Of a stretch of 64,000 nt of DNA, positions 1 through 12,000 are shown piece by piece. The notes under the pieces were generated by a model. It did no database searches and had not been told where the DNA came from. It was given only the letters and a program-made list of their open reading frames with translations. Positions within the stretch are counted from its first letter, which is position 1. The number at the start of each line of letters is the position of its first letter. Source of the DNA: Trichoderma breve (Eukaryota; Ascomycota; Sordariomycetes; Hypocreales; Hypocreaceae). Location: assembly GCF_028502605.1 (NCBI RefSeq), contig NC_079234.1, forward strand, positions 3,906,001-3,970,000, in the 5' to 3' direction. The position numbers and the translations under genes were made by a program.

Positions 1-1
1 C

Positions 2-295
2 GGCGAGGACGAGATGACCGAGTTTGAGGGCAGAGACCCGGTGGAGTTTGAGAACTTCGATTACTGGGCCCGGGTTGTGTACGAGGCCAAATCAGAGCCC
101 AAGGTGCTGCTGGCAGAAAAGGAAAAAATGATGAGAAAAGGAAAGGAAACGCAGGCGGACAAAGGCGGTCTAAATGGTTGGGAGTGCCACCATAGACGCA
201 CACACGCCATTTCGAGCGGTTTGTATCTGCATGGTCAGAATGAGCACAAGGAGCTTCTCAACCGGCTTGATGCCCAGCGTCGATGGACTACCTGA
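2..295 (+). CDS. 3' fragment of an unidentified gene
   Basis: A reading frame is open from the first bases of the window to a TGA at 293-295, about 97 codons, and may continue from a gene starting upstream. The early part is acidic and aromatic (VEFENFDYWARVV), followed by a Lys-rich helix-like stretch (AEKEKMMRKGKE) that looks like a soluble C-terminal tail. The last 40 codons look less protein-like, so the true end may lie earlier or beyond an unseen intron. I do not recognise the family. It could also be a chance open frame. Confidence 0.3.
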   Translation, partial: GEDEMTEFEGRDPVEFENFDYWARVVYEAKSEPKVLLAEKEKMMRKGKETQADKGGLNGWECHHRRTHAISSGLYLHGQNEHKELLNRLDAQRRWTT

Positions 296-1617
296 ATGTA
301 TTCTTGGTTGTCTGTTTTTTACGGATGATTTGATGGAATAAGGGATTCTGGGAGTTTGGGTAAGCTTATTGGCATGGCTTGATTTACGCGGTTTTGATAC
401 CAGTGAGCCTGAACTGCGAAGCAGAAACGGCGTTTCATGTTGTTTGACACCAGATATTGAACTGGCGGATATGAACTTTTTCGTACGGCATGGCACGGTC
501 CATGATGTTCTAGATGGATTTTAAGAGGGGCCATATAGGTTCTAGAGTACTGAGTGTTAGCACAATCATCGAGGTAGTTGTTTATGAGTGTACATGTGTC
601 CTCGTCAAGATCATTTTCATCTTCTATAACCTACCTTATTATTCGAGACTACAAACCGGCGATAGCCACCACCCGCAACCCCGAGAGCCACACCGGTTCA
701 ACAGCTGCTAACACAGGAGCGAGCATAGTTTGTGGAGATAACATTGAATAATTTCCGAACGCATGCAGTCGCGGCAGTCGAAAGGATTCGTGCCTATTGA
801 TCCTTTGAGGGAGCCCGAGCCCGCGGAACCCGTGCAGCCGTGATTTAGGGGGGATTTTAGCCAGGAGCACCAAGATGCCCATCGCTAGCATCGTGATGGC
901 CCTGAAAAAGGGCGATTTTAGCGTCTTGAACCCTGAAAAGCATTGGATCATTCCATGTTGATCCCACAGCAGCGGGTCTAGCTCAGCTACTAAGTTAGTA
1001 GAAGCATGTGATGGAAGCATTGATGGTTATGACACTCTAACGATAATATTGTAGGGCAGTAGATACTTGGAAGGGGATAGTTTTACAGGTATCTATAGTG
1101 GACTTACAATAAGCATTCTGGCTGTGATATGGAATGGATTGATGGCTTTTTCTTGATTGGATTTAAATCTTGCACCAAAATTCCCGGATCCAGGGCTGGC
1201 TGTCCAAAGACGTCATCGGGCGCTTCTCTGTCGGGCCGGGACTTCGCTGGAGCAGCAGCCGGTACTTGATCAGAGCTGCCAGCCATTCCGGTATACCAAT
1301 TTGGTACTTTGAGACGCGCGCCTCCCCACTAGAAGCTAGTGCCTATAACGGGCTCTAGCTGGCTCTAGCTGGCTCTAGCTGACCATAGCACGCCCGTTTC
1401 AGCCCATCCTAGCCTGAAAAGCTCCAAGTACCGTACAAGTCACTTTTCGGGCACACCACCCCGCGACCTTGTCCCTTTTAAGGCATGTGCTGCCACAAAA
1501 CTTCCCTCCACAACACCATCACCAGACTTTCTTTTTCCTTTTTCTCCTTCAACCTTTTTTCTCTCCTTTAATTTTTTTTTTGCTTACATCACCTCCGTTA
1601 GGCCCTTTCTCGCAGCA
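296..1617. other. Intergenic region upstream of the ceramide synthase gene
   Basis: No convincing coding sequence is seen on either strand; the short open frames lack recognisable motifs. The stretch includes three tandem 10-bp repeats at 1351-1380. From about 1500 to 1617 it becomes pyrimidine-rich (runs of T and C), as is usual just upstream of translation starts in filamentous fungi, so this end probably holds the promoter and 5' leader of the gene at 1618. Confidence 0.6.
1351..1380 (+). repeat. Three perfect 10-bp tandem repeats
   Basis: The unit ggctctagct occurs three times head to tail. It lies in the intergenic region about 240 bp before the ceramide synthase start codon. No function can be assigned from sequence. 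Confidence 0.9.
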
Positions 1618-2973
1618 ATGGCTCGGCTCGACGCCGCTCCGTTGCTCAGCTCCTCCTCACCAGCTCAGGCTGTTCGCCAACGCCAATCCCAGAACCTCAG
1701 CCAGAGGCAGCATCAGCAGCTTTCCGGAGCTACCGAAACTTCCGCTGCCACGCCCAATGGCTCTTCCTCGCGCCTCTCGACGGACCGCAAGAAGCGACGA
1801 AAGGCCCGGTCTCTGCTGAGACGGTTTGCGCGCTTCTCCGTGCGAAACACTTGGGCCATTCCCCTGATGCTGCTCATCACCTTTGCTGCCGCTTATGCCG
1901 TCAACCCAACCGAGTCCAACCCCGTCAGCCACTTCATCTTTTTGTCGTACAAGCAGCCGAATCCAAAGGCCCATCTCGACCCGACTCTGCCTGTACACTA
2001 TGGCAAGGGGCTCTGGGACGTTGCCTTTGTGTCCTTTTACACAGTGGTGCTGTCCTTTACCCGCGAGCTGATGATGCAGGAGCTGCTCATCCCGCTGGGC
2101 CGCATCAACGGCATTAAGAGCAAGGGCAAGCAGCAGCGCTTCGCCGAGCAAATGTACACGGCCATCTACTTTAGCTGCATGGGCCCGGCGGGTATTTATG
2201 TTATGAGCCGCAGCCCCGTCTGGTACTTTAATACGGCCGGCATGTACGAGGACTTCCCGCACCGCTCTCACGAGGCTGCCTTCAAGTTCTACTACCTCTT
2301 CCAGGCGGCGTATTGGGCGCAGCAGGGCATTGTGATGCTTCTTGGCTTCGAGAAGCCGCGCAAGGACTACAAGGAGCTGGTGGCGCACCATGTGGTGACG
2401 CTGGCGCTCATTGGGCTGAGCTACCGCTTCCACTTTACACACATGGGCGTTGCCGTCTACATTACACATGACGTTAGCGATGTGTTTCTTGCGGTACGTG
2501 TGACAATCATCCTCATCTCATCTCATCTCATTTCTCTGTATACATGATACTAACCCTGATCCCCTCAACAGCTGTCAAAGTCGCTTCATTACATCGACAG
2601 CCCGCTGGTGGTCCCTGTCTACGTCTCCAACATCATCGTGTGGTGCTATCTCCGTCACTACATCAATCTTCGCATCCTCTACTCCGTCCTCACAGAGTTC
2701 CGTACCGTGGGCCCCTACGAGCTCAACTGGGAGACGCAGCAGTACAAGTGCTGGATCTCCAACATCATCACCTTTGTCCTGCTGGCCTCGCTGCAGGCCC
2801 TCAACCTCTTTTGGCTCTACTGCCTGCTGCGCAGCATGTACAAGTTTGTCGTCTACCGGATCAAGAAAGACGACCGATCCGAGTCGAGTGGGCCAGAGGA
2901 CAACCAAGAGGCCGAGGCCGAGTCTCTGTTGGAGGGCACTGGCGATGCCAGGCTCGCCAACGGCTCATTGTAG
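1618..2973 (+). CDS. LAG1: Ceramide synthase, LAG1/LAC1 type (TLC domain)
   Basis: Acyl-CoA-dependent sphingoid-base N-acyltransferase of the endoplasmic reticulum, making (dihydro)ceramide. Two exons, 1618-2493 and 2572-2973, are joined by a 78-nt intron with donor gtacgt, branch actaac and acceptor acag; the product is 425 residues, normal for the family. Residues 1-75 are a Ser/Gln-rich cytosolic tail ending in a basic cluster, then the first membrane segment (about 80-96). The TLC/Lag domain follows, with the catalytic His pair in VAHHVV (257-258) and the conserved ITHDVSD segment (282-288) that completes the Lag motif; the splice junction lies just after it. The C-terminal tail is acidic, as in yeast Lag1/Lac1. 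Filamentous fungi usually have a second enzyme (BarA type). The RKDYKEL and SYRFHFT context looks more like the LAG1 branch, but I cannot test that without an alignment. The gene converges with the metalloreductase gene. Confidence 0.93.
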
Positions 2974-3618
2974 AGCAAGCGTTGCAATGAATTACTCTTG
3001 CACTGCATGTACAAATACACGCCACGGCCCTGTGAATATCGACAACGACTGAATCTCGTGTACAGACTTGACTGAGACTGTAACATGGCGACCATTTTCT
3101 TCCTTTTTTTTTCCCCCGCAATTTTCACCATTTGTATAACACATTTTAATCCATGGCGATGACGATGACGACAACAACGAGAGGCTTGGATTCTCTCAGG
3201 GGGGACGAGGGTTGTGTATATCTTGGAAATACTGCATATTGCGCTTGCGCGAAGCTACAATGATTGTTTTCTGGATATTTATTGACTTGATTGAGTCACG
3301 TCGAAATGTATTCTACATCATGTCACAGCAACTAAACAACCAACCTTACCTACACCTAGGACCGTATGTATACCTACAACTAATAATTAATATCAACCAT
3401 ATTCATCATCGAAATTGCAAGACTGCTTTTTGTATCATATATGTTCTTTCTCATCGCTACTTATGCTAGTTCCCCTGAACTATCCTTAGTACCTATGCCC
3501 TAATTTGTCTAAAGAAAATTCTAGACTTTTACAATTTACGCCGCCAACTCCCATATGATATATATTCCTGTTCCATATACACACGCCCATCATTACTCAT
3601 AAAATACCCGACCCCGTT
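2974..3618. other. Convergent intergenic region
   Basis: Shared 3' flank of the ceramide synthase (+) and metalloreductase (-) genes. It is AT-rich towards 3300-3600 and holds no credible gene. It presumably contains both polyadenylation regions. Confidence 0.6.
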
Positions 3619-5636
3619 TCAAAACGAATACTCTTCGACATGCAGATAAATGCCCTGCGCACCAGTCCCCTTGTGCACCGCCCGCTCATCGCTTAGCCTG
3701 CTCACGCAGTTGCGCGTCGAGGCCACAATCTCCGGGCCTCCGCAGACCACCACAGCCGTCTCGCCATAGGCAGCCTCAACAGGCTGTCGGATAAGCTGCT
3801 CAATGCTAGGGCGCGTTGTGTATTCGCGGATGACGGGGAGGCTTGACGGAGGAGCCTTTTCGCTAGTGGTGGCGGCGCTGGCGTCCTTGTTGTCGCAGCA
3901 GCAGGACTTTTCGGCGCCCTTGATGATCTCGTCGAGTTCGCTGCTGATGTTGCTAGCTGCTGCAGAGACTGCGGAGATGCGGGAGGCGCTGCTGTCGTTG
4001 CGGGAGAGGGGGAGGCCGTCGGTGCCGAGGGCGGAGTTTGTGATTGCGACGTGGACGTTGACGGTGACGCCTTTTTGAACGAGGGATTCGCCTGCTTTTT
4101 GCGCACGTTGGACGTAGTATTCGATTTCCTTGAATGTTCGGGCGACGAGCAGCACTTCGACGCGCTTGACGCATCCCACGGAGTCGGCTTGAGCTGCGGC
4201 TTCTAGAAGAGGCAGAGTAAAAGATGCTCCGGTTGAGGCGCCGATGAGGACTATTGTTTCGTAAATGTCCCAGCGGGGAGGCGTTCCGTATGGGCCGGAG
4301 AGGAATCCGATGAGCGAAGCCTCGGGGTTCTTGGAGGCGTAGTCGTGGATGCGCTTGGAGAAGCCCTTGTGCTTGCGCAGGATCAGCTGGATGCTGTTGC
4401 AGCAGCAGGTTCCCTCCATCTTGCGCGCGCAGGCAATGGTGTAAGGATGGGCTTCCAGGGGGCCCAACCGCGGAATCCACAGGTAAATGTGCTGGCCGGC
4501 GGCCCAGTCGAAGTGGACGTCCTTGATGGTGACGACGGTGGTTGAGTCGCCTACAGCTCGGGCGAGGATCTGGTGGCCAACTCGCCTCCGCCCCTGACAA
4601 GCCGATCCGCCGGCCTTGATACGCAGGTTCTGCCACAGGAGAAGCGCCCAGCGAGCGGCGCGGTCGAAGACGAGGAACGAGACGGCCAGCCAGAAGAGGA
4701 AGCGGGCGTTGGTGGGAATGTGCAGGTAAACGAGCACCAGCATGACGATGGACGAGGCGACGTGCTGCACCACCCAAAGCTCGTAGGCGATCCTCCGAAT
4801 AGGTACGAAGCCGACGACGACGTTCCACAGCAAGATGGCCCAGGCGCCGAGGCCGTACTTGACCATGGGCATGGCGTCCAGCTCGAGCTCGACAAAGTCG
4901 GCGCGCACCCACTCGGTCCAGAAGTTGAAGCCGTGGACGGTGCAGGTGACGAACATTGTGCGGGCCACCCAGCGGTGCAGCCAATTGAGACGCTCATGGC
5001 TGGTGCCGATGAGAAAACCGATGATGTTGACCTTGGTGGAGAGGAGGAAGAGCATTGGGAGCTGGGTGAGGGTGACCCAGGCGTTGCGGTAGCCGATGCG
5101 CTCCCAGAAGTAGACGTCGTGGACGATGGAGCGCCAGGTCATGAAGTAGATGATGACGGCCCAGTAGCAGAGCAGGACGAGGACGCGGCCGAGGGGAGGG
5201 GGCGTGAGCCAGGTGAAGTGGCGGAGGGGGATGAAGAGCTGGGGATGGCTGATTTCGCGGACCATGGCGGTTGCGGTGGCCCAGGACTGGGAGAGGGGGC
5301 CATTGGGACGGGTTGGATGGGGGGATGATTGTGTACGAGCAGCTTTGAGTCTGTTTGAAAGAGTTAGTTGAGGGTTGAACAGTTGAGAGGGAGGGAGAGA
5401 GAGAGGAGTTGAAGAAGGGGGGATATGATGTGATACGGTGTATCTGGAGTGTAGAGTAGAGTATAGATGGATGGATTCACATACCTCTTCACAGCACCGA
5501 CGTGATTGACGCCACGAACCACCATCAACGATCCGACAACGGTTGCTGTAATGTACCAGTAGGCGCGGGCAAAGCGGTGGTTGACATCGGAGCCCATGCC
5601 CGTCATGCCAGTGCCGCTCATGTCCATGCCATCCAT
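3619..5636 (-). CDS. FRE-type ferric/cupric reductase with Met-rich N-terminus
   Basis: Plasma-membrane flavocytochrome b that passes electrons from cytosolic NADPH via FAD and two hemes to extracellular Fe(III) or Cu(II). Two exons on the minus strand, 5636-5485 and 5350-3619, are separated by a 134-nt intron (donor GTATGT, acceptor AACAG); the product is 627 residues. Order: an extracellular Met-rich N-tail (MDGMDMSGTGMTGMG), a first membrane segment, the ferric-reductase transmembrane domain with heme-ligand candidates in LHRWVARTMF, CTVHGFNFW, VVQHVASS and YLHIP, the FAD-binding HPYTIAC, the NADPH-binding GPYGTPP, and the C-terminal VVVCGGPE and HVEEYSF. A roughly 110-residue cytosolic insert rich in Ser, with a CCCDNKD patch, lies between the NAD-binding blocks. 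The Met tail and the neighbouring copper protein suggest copper as well as iron. The start was chosen because the upstream frame lacks an ATG. The metal specificity is inferred. Confidence 0.9.
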
Positions 5637-7386
5637 GGTGAGAGAGACTGTGAGGAAGATGTGTGAAAATGCGACGAATATGTATCTATAACGATGCAAT
5701 GATGAAAGCCAAACAGGGGGTAGATCGATAGAGAATAACGTCAAGTCAACAGCGAGTAAGTGAGACAGAGCTGGCGCCTTTCAACCATGCATGTTTCGTC
5801 TTGAGCTATCAAAAACGACAAGACGGAAAAATCCTCCTTTCCTTGCTCGTGTCGCTCGACTACTCTTCTTGTATGTGCGAAAAGAAGAGCTGAAACGACA
5901 AACGATAACGTCAAACTTGTTCCTTGCCGTGTTCCGAGATCCAGGTGACAAGACAGCAAAAGAGGGTAAAGGTATAAGGTAATATGAGCAGGTTTGTCTG
6001 AGCGAAGCGGGCGGAGCAACAAGAAAGAACACGACCCAAATTAACTCGCTCACGGAGCCAATGTGGGGTTGGGTTTTAACTGTATGTTCTTTGGTGTGGA
6101 GTTTTTTCTTCTTTGTTCGGACTAAAAGCTGGAGCAAGCAAGGTATACGAGTTGTGTGTATTTGGAGTGAGATGCTTGTGTGTGCTCTGCTGACCAAGCT
6201 GCGTGGAAGCGGACGGTTCCGAGATTTTAATGCGAGGGCTGTTGTGTGTAGATGTTTCTTAAAATAAAGAACATACAGAGAGATTTAAGAAGAAAAAAGG
6301 TGTCCTAGTTTTCTGCGATGCCGAAGAAGAATCGCTGGTGGTTTGTTAAAAGAGGTGGAGTGGTTTCAGGTGCAAGCGTTGCAAACGTCGAGGTGCCACG
6401 AGGCCGGCCCAAGACATTGATTGCAGCCAAAAGAGGGCATTCCAGCTCATGCATACAAAATACATACTAATACAAGAGAGAACTATCGATTTAATCTCTC
6501 CCTTCCACTGTAGAGTCTATCCGGCACCATCTCCGTCCGTGTTCCTCCCAGCTTCAAAAAAGACACCAAACCCTCAAAACTGCTCCCAACCAAAAATAAT
6601 CCGCCGCAAACGCTTTTCGATAAACTTGCTCAAATGCTCTCAGATGGGTAACGCGGATGCGTGTGATTGGCTGGTTGTGCGCCTGGTCCCTGTTTTAGCC
6701 TCCCCGCCATTCGGGATCCGGAAATCGACTTTCTTTTTTGGACTGGCTGGAAGATTTGGAGAAAGATGGTAGGGGAAAGATGATGCTTAATATTTGATGT
6801 AAATTCTTGTTGCTATTCACTGCATGTAACGCAATTGGGGCCTTCTTTTTGCTTGGCAGTTGGCTATGTTAGTACTTGGCATGTATGACTCTGTAGATCT
6901 TCTAACAAAAGCTGTGAGACATTGCTCAACCCATCCGTGACGGATTCAGCCTCCATGTTTGCTACAGTCTCCCCTCCAATGACTTGACTCTTGTACAAGA
7001 ACACAATCAGATCTCCCGTATCGTTCTCGTCTCACCCGGAAGCCGCAAAGAATATCTTGCTCAAACTTGATCCAAGCTACCGTTTCAATCTTTGCCCCCC
7101 CTGCCACTCGTAGTCATACATAGTCCGGAGAGCCCATTGTTTAGTGGCGCCATCTCCCTTTCCAAGGGCCCCTGGTGGAGCATTGCAGTTTGTCCAGTCC
7201 TGTTCTCCATGTGTTTGCTATAAGTTGAAATACAGCTGGCAGCCTCGCCAAGCTTCTCCCCCCTCAACCACCTCTCTCCAGCTCTCAATTGCATTCCAAT
7301 CTCTCTTCCTTTCTCTTCCTCGTCTGTCTTCCATCTTCATACCTTTCACTTCTCATCACCATCCACCAAACCCAAAACCGCCCAAG
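5637..7386. promoter_or_regulatory. Divergent intergenic region between metalloreductase and BIM1-like gene
   Basis: 1.75 kb without a credible gene, holding the 5' regions of the metalloreductase (-) and the BIM1-like copper protein (+). Three copies of TTGCTCA lie at 6626-6632, 6922-6928 and 7057-7063, all in the same orientation. A TATAAG at 7219-7224 lies 160 bp before the BIM1-like start. The last 120 bp are CT-rich. The co-regulatory reading is inference. Confidence 0.55.
6626..7063 (+). promoter_or_regulatory. Three TTGCTCA elements (candidate copper-response sites)
   Basis: TTGCTCA occurs at 6626-6632, 6922-6928 and 7057-7063, two of the copies as CTTGCTCAAA. In yeast, Mac1 binds TTTGC(T/G)CA upstream of copper-uptake and reductase genes, and as I recall the Aspergillus homologue binds a similar GCTCA-ended site. 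About 0.2 copies on both strands would be expected by chance in 1.75 kb. Binding is not shown. Confidence 0.4.
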
Positions 7387-8209
7387 ATGCGTACCTCCGC
7401 CATCCTCCCCGCCATCCTCTCCCTGGCCTCCGTCTCCTCGGCCCATTTCCTCCTCAACTACCCAACCTCCATCGGCTTCGACGACGACAAAGAGGGCACC
7501 TCCCCCTGCGGCGGCTTCACCCCCGACACCTCGTCCGGCTCCAAGCAGCTCGTCGACTTCCACGTCGGCGGCGACTCGCTGGCCATGCGCTCAACCCACC
7601 CGCAGACCTCGTGGCTGTTCCGCGCCACCCTCGACGGCACCGGCGAGTCTGGCTGGCAGCAAATCTTCCCCATTGTCCAGCAGAGCGGCCTGGGCAACTT
7701 TTGCGAGCCCCAGGTCGTCCTGCCCTCCAGCTGGGCCGGCAAGAAGGGCGTCGTCGGCGTTGTTGCTGATGGCCCTGACGGTCTCCTCTACCAGGTATGT
7801 TGATGTTTTCCAGGCTTGTGTTGCCACGGGACGATGATGTCTCAGAAATCCAATGTCTCTGGATCAAGACTAACCACAAACACAGTGCGTTGCTGCCAAC
7901 TTCGTCTCTGGATCCGTCGACCCTCCCAGCGCCTGCAAGAACGCAACCGTCACCGCGTCCTTTGCCAGCGATCCCAAGCTCTCCGCCCTCGTGTCTGGAA
8001 GCACCTCAGGCAGCTCCTCCAACAGCACTAGCACCGGATCGCCTTCGACTTCCACCACGGCTTCGACCACTCAGAGCAGTGCTGCTGCTGCTAGCACTTC
8101 CAACGCTGCCAACGCGCTGCATGCTTCATGGTCCGTTTCTGCAGTCAACCTGGGCAGCGCCTTGACTGGCCTGTCCATGCTTCTTGCTGGCGGTGCCTTG
8201 ATGATTTAA
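7387..8209 (+). CDS. GPI-anchored BIM1/X325-like copper-binding protein
   Basis: Secreted, membrane-anchored relative of the lytic polysaccharide monooxygenase fold (X325/BIM1 family), whose studied members bind copper and help copper acquisition instead of cleaving polysaccharide. Exons 7387-7794 and 7886-8209 flank a 91-nt intron (gtatgt, gactaac, cacag); the product is 243 residues. The signal peptide (1-19) ends SSA, so the mature protein begins with His20 (HFLLNYP), the expected first ligand of a histidine-brace copper site. Further candidate ligands are the His in DFHVGGD and in THPQTSW. The Cys residues in SPCGG, NFCEP, QCAA and ACKN fit conserved disulfides. A Ser/Thr-rich stalk of about 45 residues is followed by a hydrophobic C-terminus (SALTGLSMLLAGGALMI), typical of GPI attachment. 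The nearest upstream gene, divergent, is the Met-rich metalloreductase. Family assignment is firm; the copper-uptake role is inferred. Confidence 0.85.
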
Positions 8210-9073
8210 GACGAAAAGGGGATTCGGAGGGGAAAATTGGGAATTCTTTGTTACTAAGGGGCGCTATATAAAGTCTGCTTTTTTTTATCAGTCATGAGAG
8301 CATGCATGATGACATGGGAGTTTTAATAAACGGAACTGATTCTTCTTTACCAATCAATGGCTTGTGTCTTTGTCTTTTTCCCCCCATTTGTTGTGAATTT
8401 CGCCAGTGTCTTGTCTTGTCTGTGTCTTGGTTCATTCTGCTCCCTTGACAGACATGTTGATCCGCCCAATTGCAGATTCTTGAGCCTCAACACATCATCG
8501 ATCAATCAATTAAATCTTCAATTATCATCACTAGAATCAACAAATCGCATCGCCTCTCCTCACCACCCACGTGCGCCTCTGCTTACCCCCGAAAACCTCC
8601 AGCAAATCGGTTGAATCCTCCCTCTTACGCCTTCTCCACCGTCTCCACACGCATTTGTCCACCGCCACTAAACTCCAACTCTCTGTTCCTGAACCAGCCG
8701 CAAGTCTGCTTCACTTTCATCACCAGAACAATGGCCAATTGGCGTCTTGCTGTTGATTTCTCAGGGCGTATCAGAGGCTGAAATGGCGCATGTTCTGGTT
8801 ATCGTCTGATAATACAAGGCGGATTCACTGCAATTCCAATTGGTCGAGTATTCAGCCGTCTACTGCATGCATTCATGTGCCGAGATACATGCCTCTGCCT
8901 TTCAATGAGTGACGCGCTGCTATAATCGCGATATCCCATCAATCGGCGGGCACAATTCTCCAAAAGCTTCAAGCCGCCTCATCTTAGTTACTTGTTACTC
9001 TTATACTTTTTTCGGAATCTTCCATGTCTGTTGATACTCTTATCCTTTCCTAACCTTATTCTACGCCATCACC
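8210..9073. other. Intergenic region between BIM1-like and ABC transporter genes
   Basis: Contains the 3' flank of the BIM1-like gene (an AATAAA-like ttttaataaacgg near 8323) and the upstream region of the ABC transporter. The open frames here are short and CT-rich, with no recognisable product. Confidence 0.6.
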
Positions 9074-12000
9074 ATGGGAGACCTTTTCAACATGGTGGGA
9101 TATCCCGCCATGGCTGGCATAGACATGAACAAAATCCTTCTGTCGCCCTCTTCCCATTCCCATTCTCATCCTCAATTTCCCATCCTTCAGAAACCACATC
9201 TACCAGGCCACAGACCTTCTCCCGCCATGGATGTTACAATCACTCAAGCGCTTTCTATCATCTCCGCCGCCATCTTCACCCTCTACATCAGCAGAAATAT
9301 CATCAGGGATCAGCTACCTCTATGGCTAAGACCATTTGCTCAAGAAACCGAGCCCGATGGGTTCAAGCGACGCTTCTGGTCCTTCTGGACCATCCCCCTG
9401 CTTCTCATTAGCGTTGCTGGTGTCGTCCTCTCTTTTGTTCCCGTCATCATCAACCCAACTCGCTACTTATATCTCTGGGAAATGATTCCGTGGACTTTTG
9501 CTCTCCTTATCACCATGATTGATCGCCCGACCAAGACTCCTCGGCTCTTGTTAATCCAATATGTGGCCATTCTCGGTGCTAGCACCGCCATATACGCCGT
9601 CCGGTTCCTGGAACACACTCTGTACGCCCTCGACTACTTTCGAATTGCGAGAATGGCTCTCTGCTTCTTGTCCATCATCCTCATCGGCATGATGCCTCTC
9701 CGTGAGCCTTCGTGGGGGAACAAGGACATTGGCCAACCAGGCGGCCAACCATCGCGCAATCTTCGTAGCCCAGAGGACGATCTGAGTCTCTTTCGCTTCT
9801 GGACCATGAGCTGGGTCAATCCCCTGGCCGCGCTCTGCCGCAAGAGGGAAATCACAGAGGAAGATGTCTGGCAGCTCCCCTACGAGTTCCAGCATTCGCG
9901 CCTGTACATGGCCTTTCGCGACCTTCAGGGCAAGCTTCTCTTGTGCCTTATTGAGGCTAATGGCCTTGACCTGTCCATTGCCACGCTGCTCGCCGTGTCC
10001 GAGAGAGTTGCCGAGGTATCCAACATTCGACTGACGAGCAAGCTTTACAACGCTCTGGATTCCGGCAATCCTGCCGATGCTACCTTTTGGTGTCTTGTGA
10101 TGCTGGTTCTGGATGTCGTTCGCCAGCTGTGCAAGACGACGTCCTCTTGGTACTCTCGCAAGGCATATGAGCGCTCTCGCGGAGAGGCCTTCATCGCTCT
10201 CTTTGGCAAGCTCCTGACTCGCGCTGTGCCAGGCTCAGACGTGACAGAGAAAGGCGCCGATGAAGAAGGACAGGCCACTCAGGCACCTAATACAAAATCC
10301 AAGACCTTCTTTGGCAGAATGCTTTGGAAAATGTCTGGCCCTCCCAAGCAGAGCTCCAAAGCAGTCACCGGCCCAGCCTCCAACGCCAAAGTCGTCAATC
10401 TGGTTCGAGGAGACACGTATGAAATCTCGCAGCGATTTTGGGACTTTTCAAAGCTCGTGTCCCAGCCCATCAAGGTCGCTGTCACCATGTGGTACCTCAT
10501 TGACATCATGGGCTGGCCTTCAGCCATTGGCTTCGTGCTCATGATTGTGTTCCTGACGATTAATTCGGTGCTGGTTCGCAAACTGATCAAACTCGAACGG
10601 CAGAGGACAACCATTTCCGATAAACGTGCGCAGGCCGTCTCCCACTTCGTCGAGGCCAGTCGTCCCCTCAAGCTCAACGGCTGGACAGCCACTTGGAGTA
10701 CTAGAATCATGAAATTCCGAGCCATGGAAATGGCCAAGCGTCTGAGTATCGCCCACGTCTCTGCTGCCATTTCTACTGTCAGCGTCACTGGCGGAACGTC
10801 TTATCCCCTGGCTAGCATTGCCTTGTACACCCTCATCCTTCGACAGGGTCTACCCAACGATGTCATTTGGCCGTCGCTGCAATTGTTCTCTCAACTGGAA
10901 ATGAGCGTCAAGGAGGCTTTTGATCTCATCTCTGCCTACTGGAAAGCCACCATCCCCATTGAGCGAGTCAACAAGTACATGAGCGAGCCCGACAGAGACG
11001 ACATCTCCAATAGCCCCAGCAGCGTCACAGATATTGAATTCCGCAACGCATCGTTCTCCTGGCCTTCAACTGACAAGCTTATCCTCCGGGATCTCAAATT
11101 CAAGTTCGCCAGGGGCCTTACCGTCATCAGAGGCAAGGTCGGCGCCGGCAAGTCCAGTCTTCTCCTCGCCGCCCTCAACGAGATGGAGCTTCACGAAGGC
11201 GATCTTATCAGACCGGACGTCCCCGTGGCCTATGCCCAGCAACTCCCGTTCCTGCAGAACAAGACGATACGAGAAAACATAGTCTTTCACCAGCCGTTTG
11301 ACTCTACGAGATACCGCCAGGTTCTGCATGCGTGCGCTCTCCTCCCTGACCTTGCTTCGCTCCCTGATGGAGATCAGACAAAGCTTGAAGAAGGCGGCGT
11401 TGGCCTTTCTGGTGGTCAAAAGGCCCGTGTAGCCCTTGCCAGAGCGGTTTACAGCCAGTGCAGGATTATGCTCCTTGATGATCCGCTGGCTGCTCTGGAT
11501 CACGATACCGCCACTGCCATTGTCCGCCGCTTTCTCCAGGGTCCTCTTGCCGAAGGTCGCACCATTGTCATGGTGACTCATCGAGATGATCTTGTTCTCC
11601 GTATTGCCGACCAGGTGATTGACCTTGCTGATGGACAGGCAACGGTGCTTTCAGAGGAGCAGGTCAAGCAAGAGCTCGAGCACCCCTATCATGAAAGCGG
11701 AAAGACAGCACACGATGACACCGAGACGGCTCACGACATTCACGCCGAGGATATTGCTATGCTCAAGGACGCACCAGAAGAGCCGGCCAAGACTGGAAGC
11801 GTGTCCCTCAGCGTCTATACCGAATACATCAAGGCGGGTGGATGGCATCTTTGGGTCTTCCTCGGGCTTGCATACGGCGCATCTCGGTTCCTCGACATAT
11901 CGAGAGCCCGACTGTTGGAGGCTTGGGGCGCGGATTCTGCTGCAAATGATACAAAAAACGTCTACTGGAACCTCCCCAGGCCAGATTCTCATCCTCTCCC

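Noticed and set aside
3953..4984. Arg/Pro-rich 343-codon frame overlapping the metalloreductase
   Set aside because: Out-of-frame shadow of the real exon, with composition typical of frame-shifted GC-rich coding DNA.
4573..5328. 251-codon open frame antisense to the metalloreductase
   Set aside because: Repetitive acidic sequence arising from GC-rich codons of the real gene.
5741..6267. Several open frames in the copper-gene promoter region
   Set aside because: Most lack an ATG or consist of low-complexity basic residues; no family resemblance.
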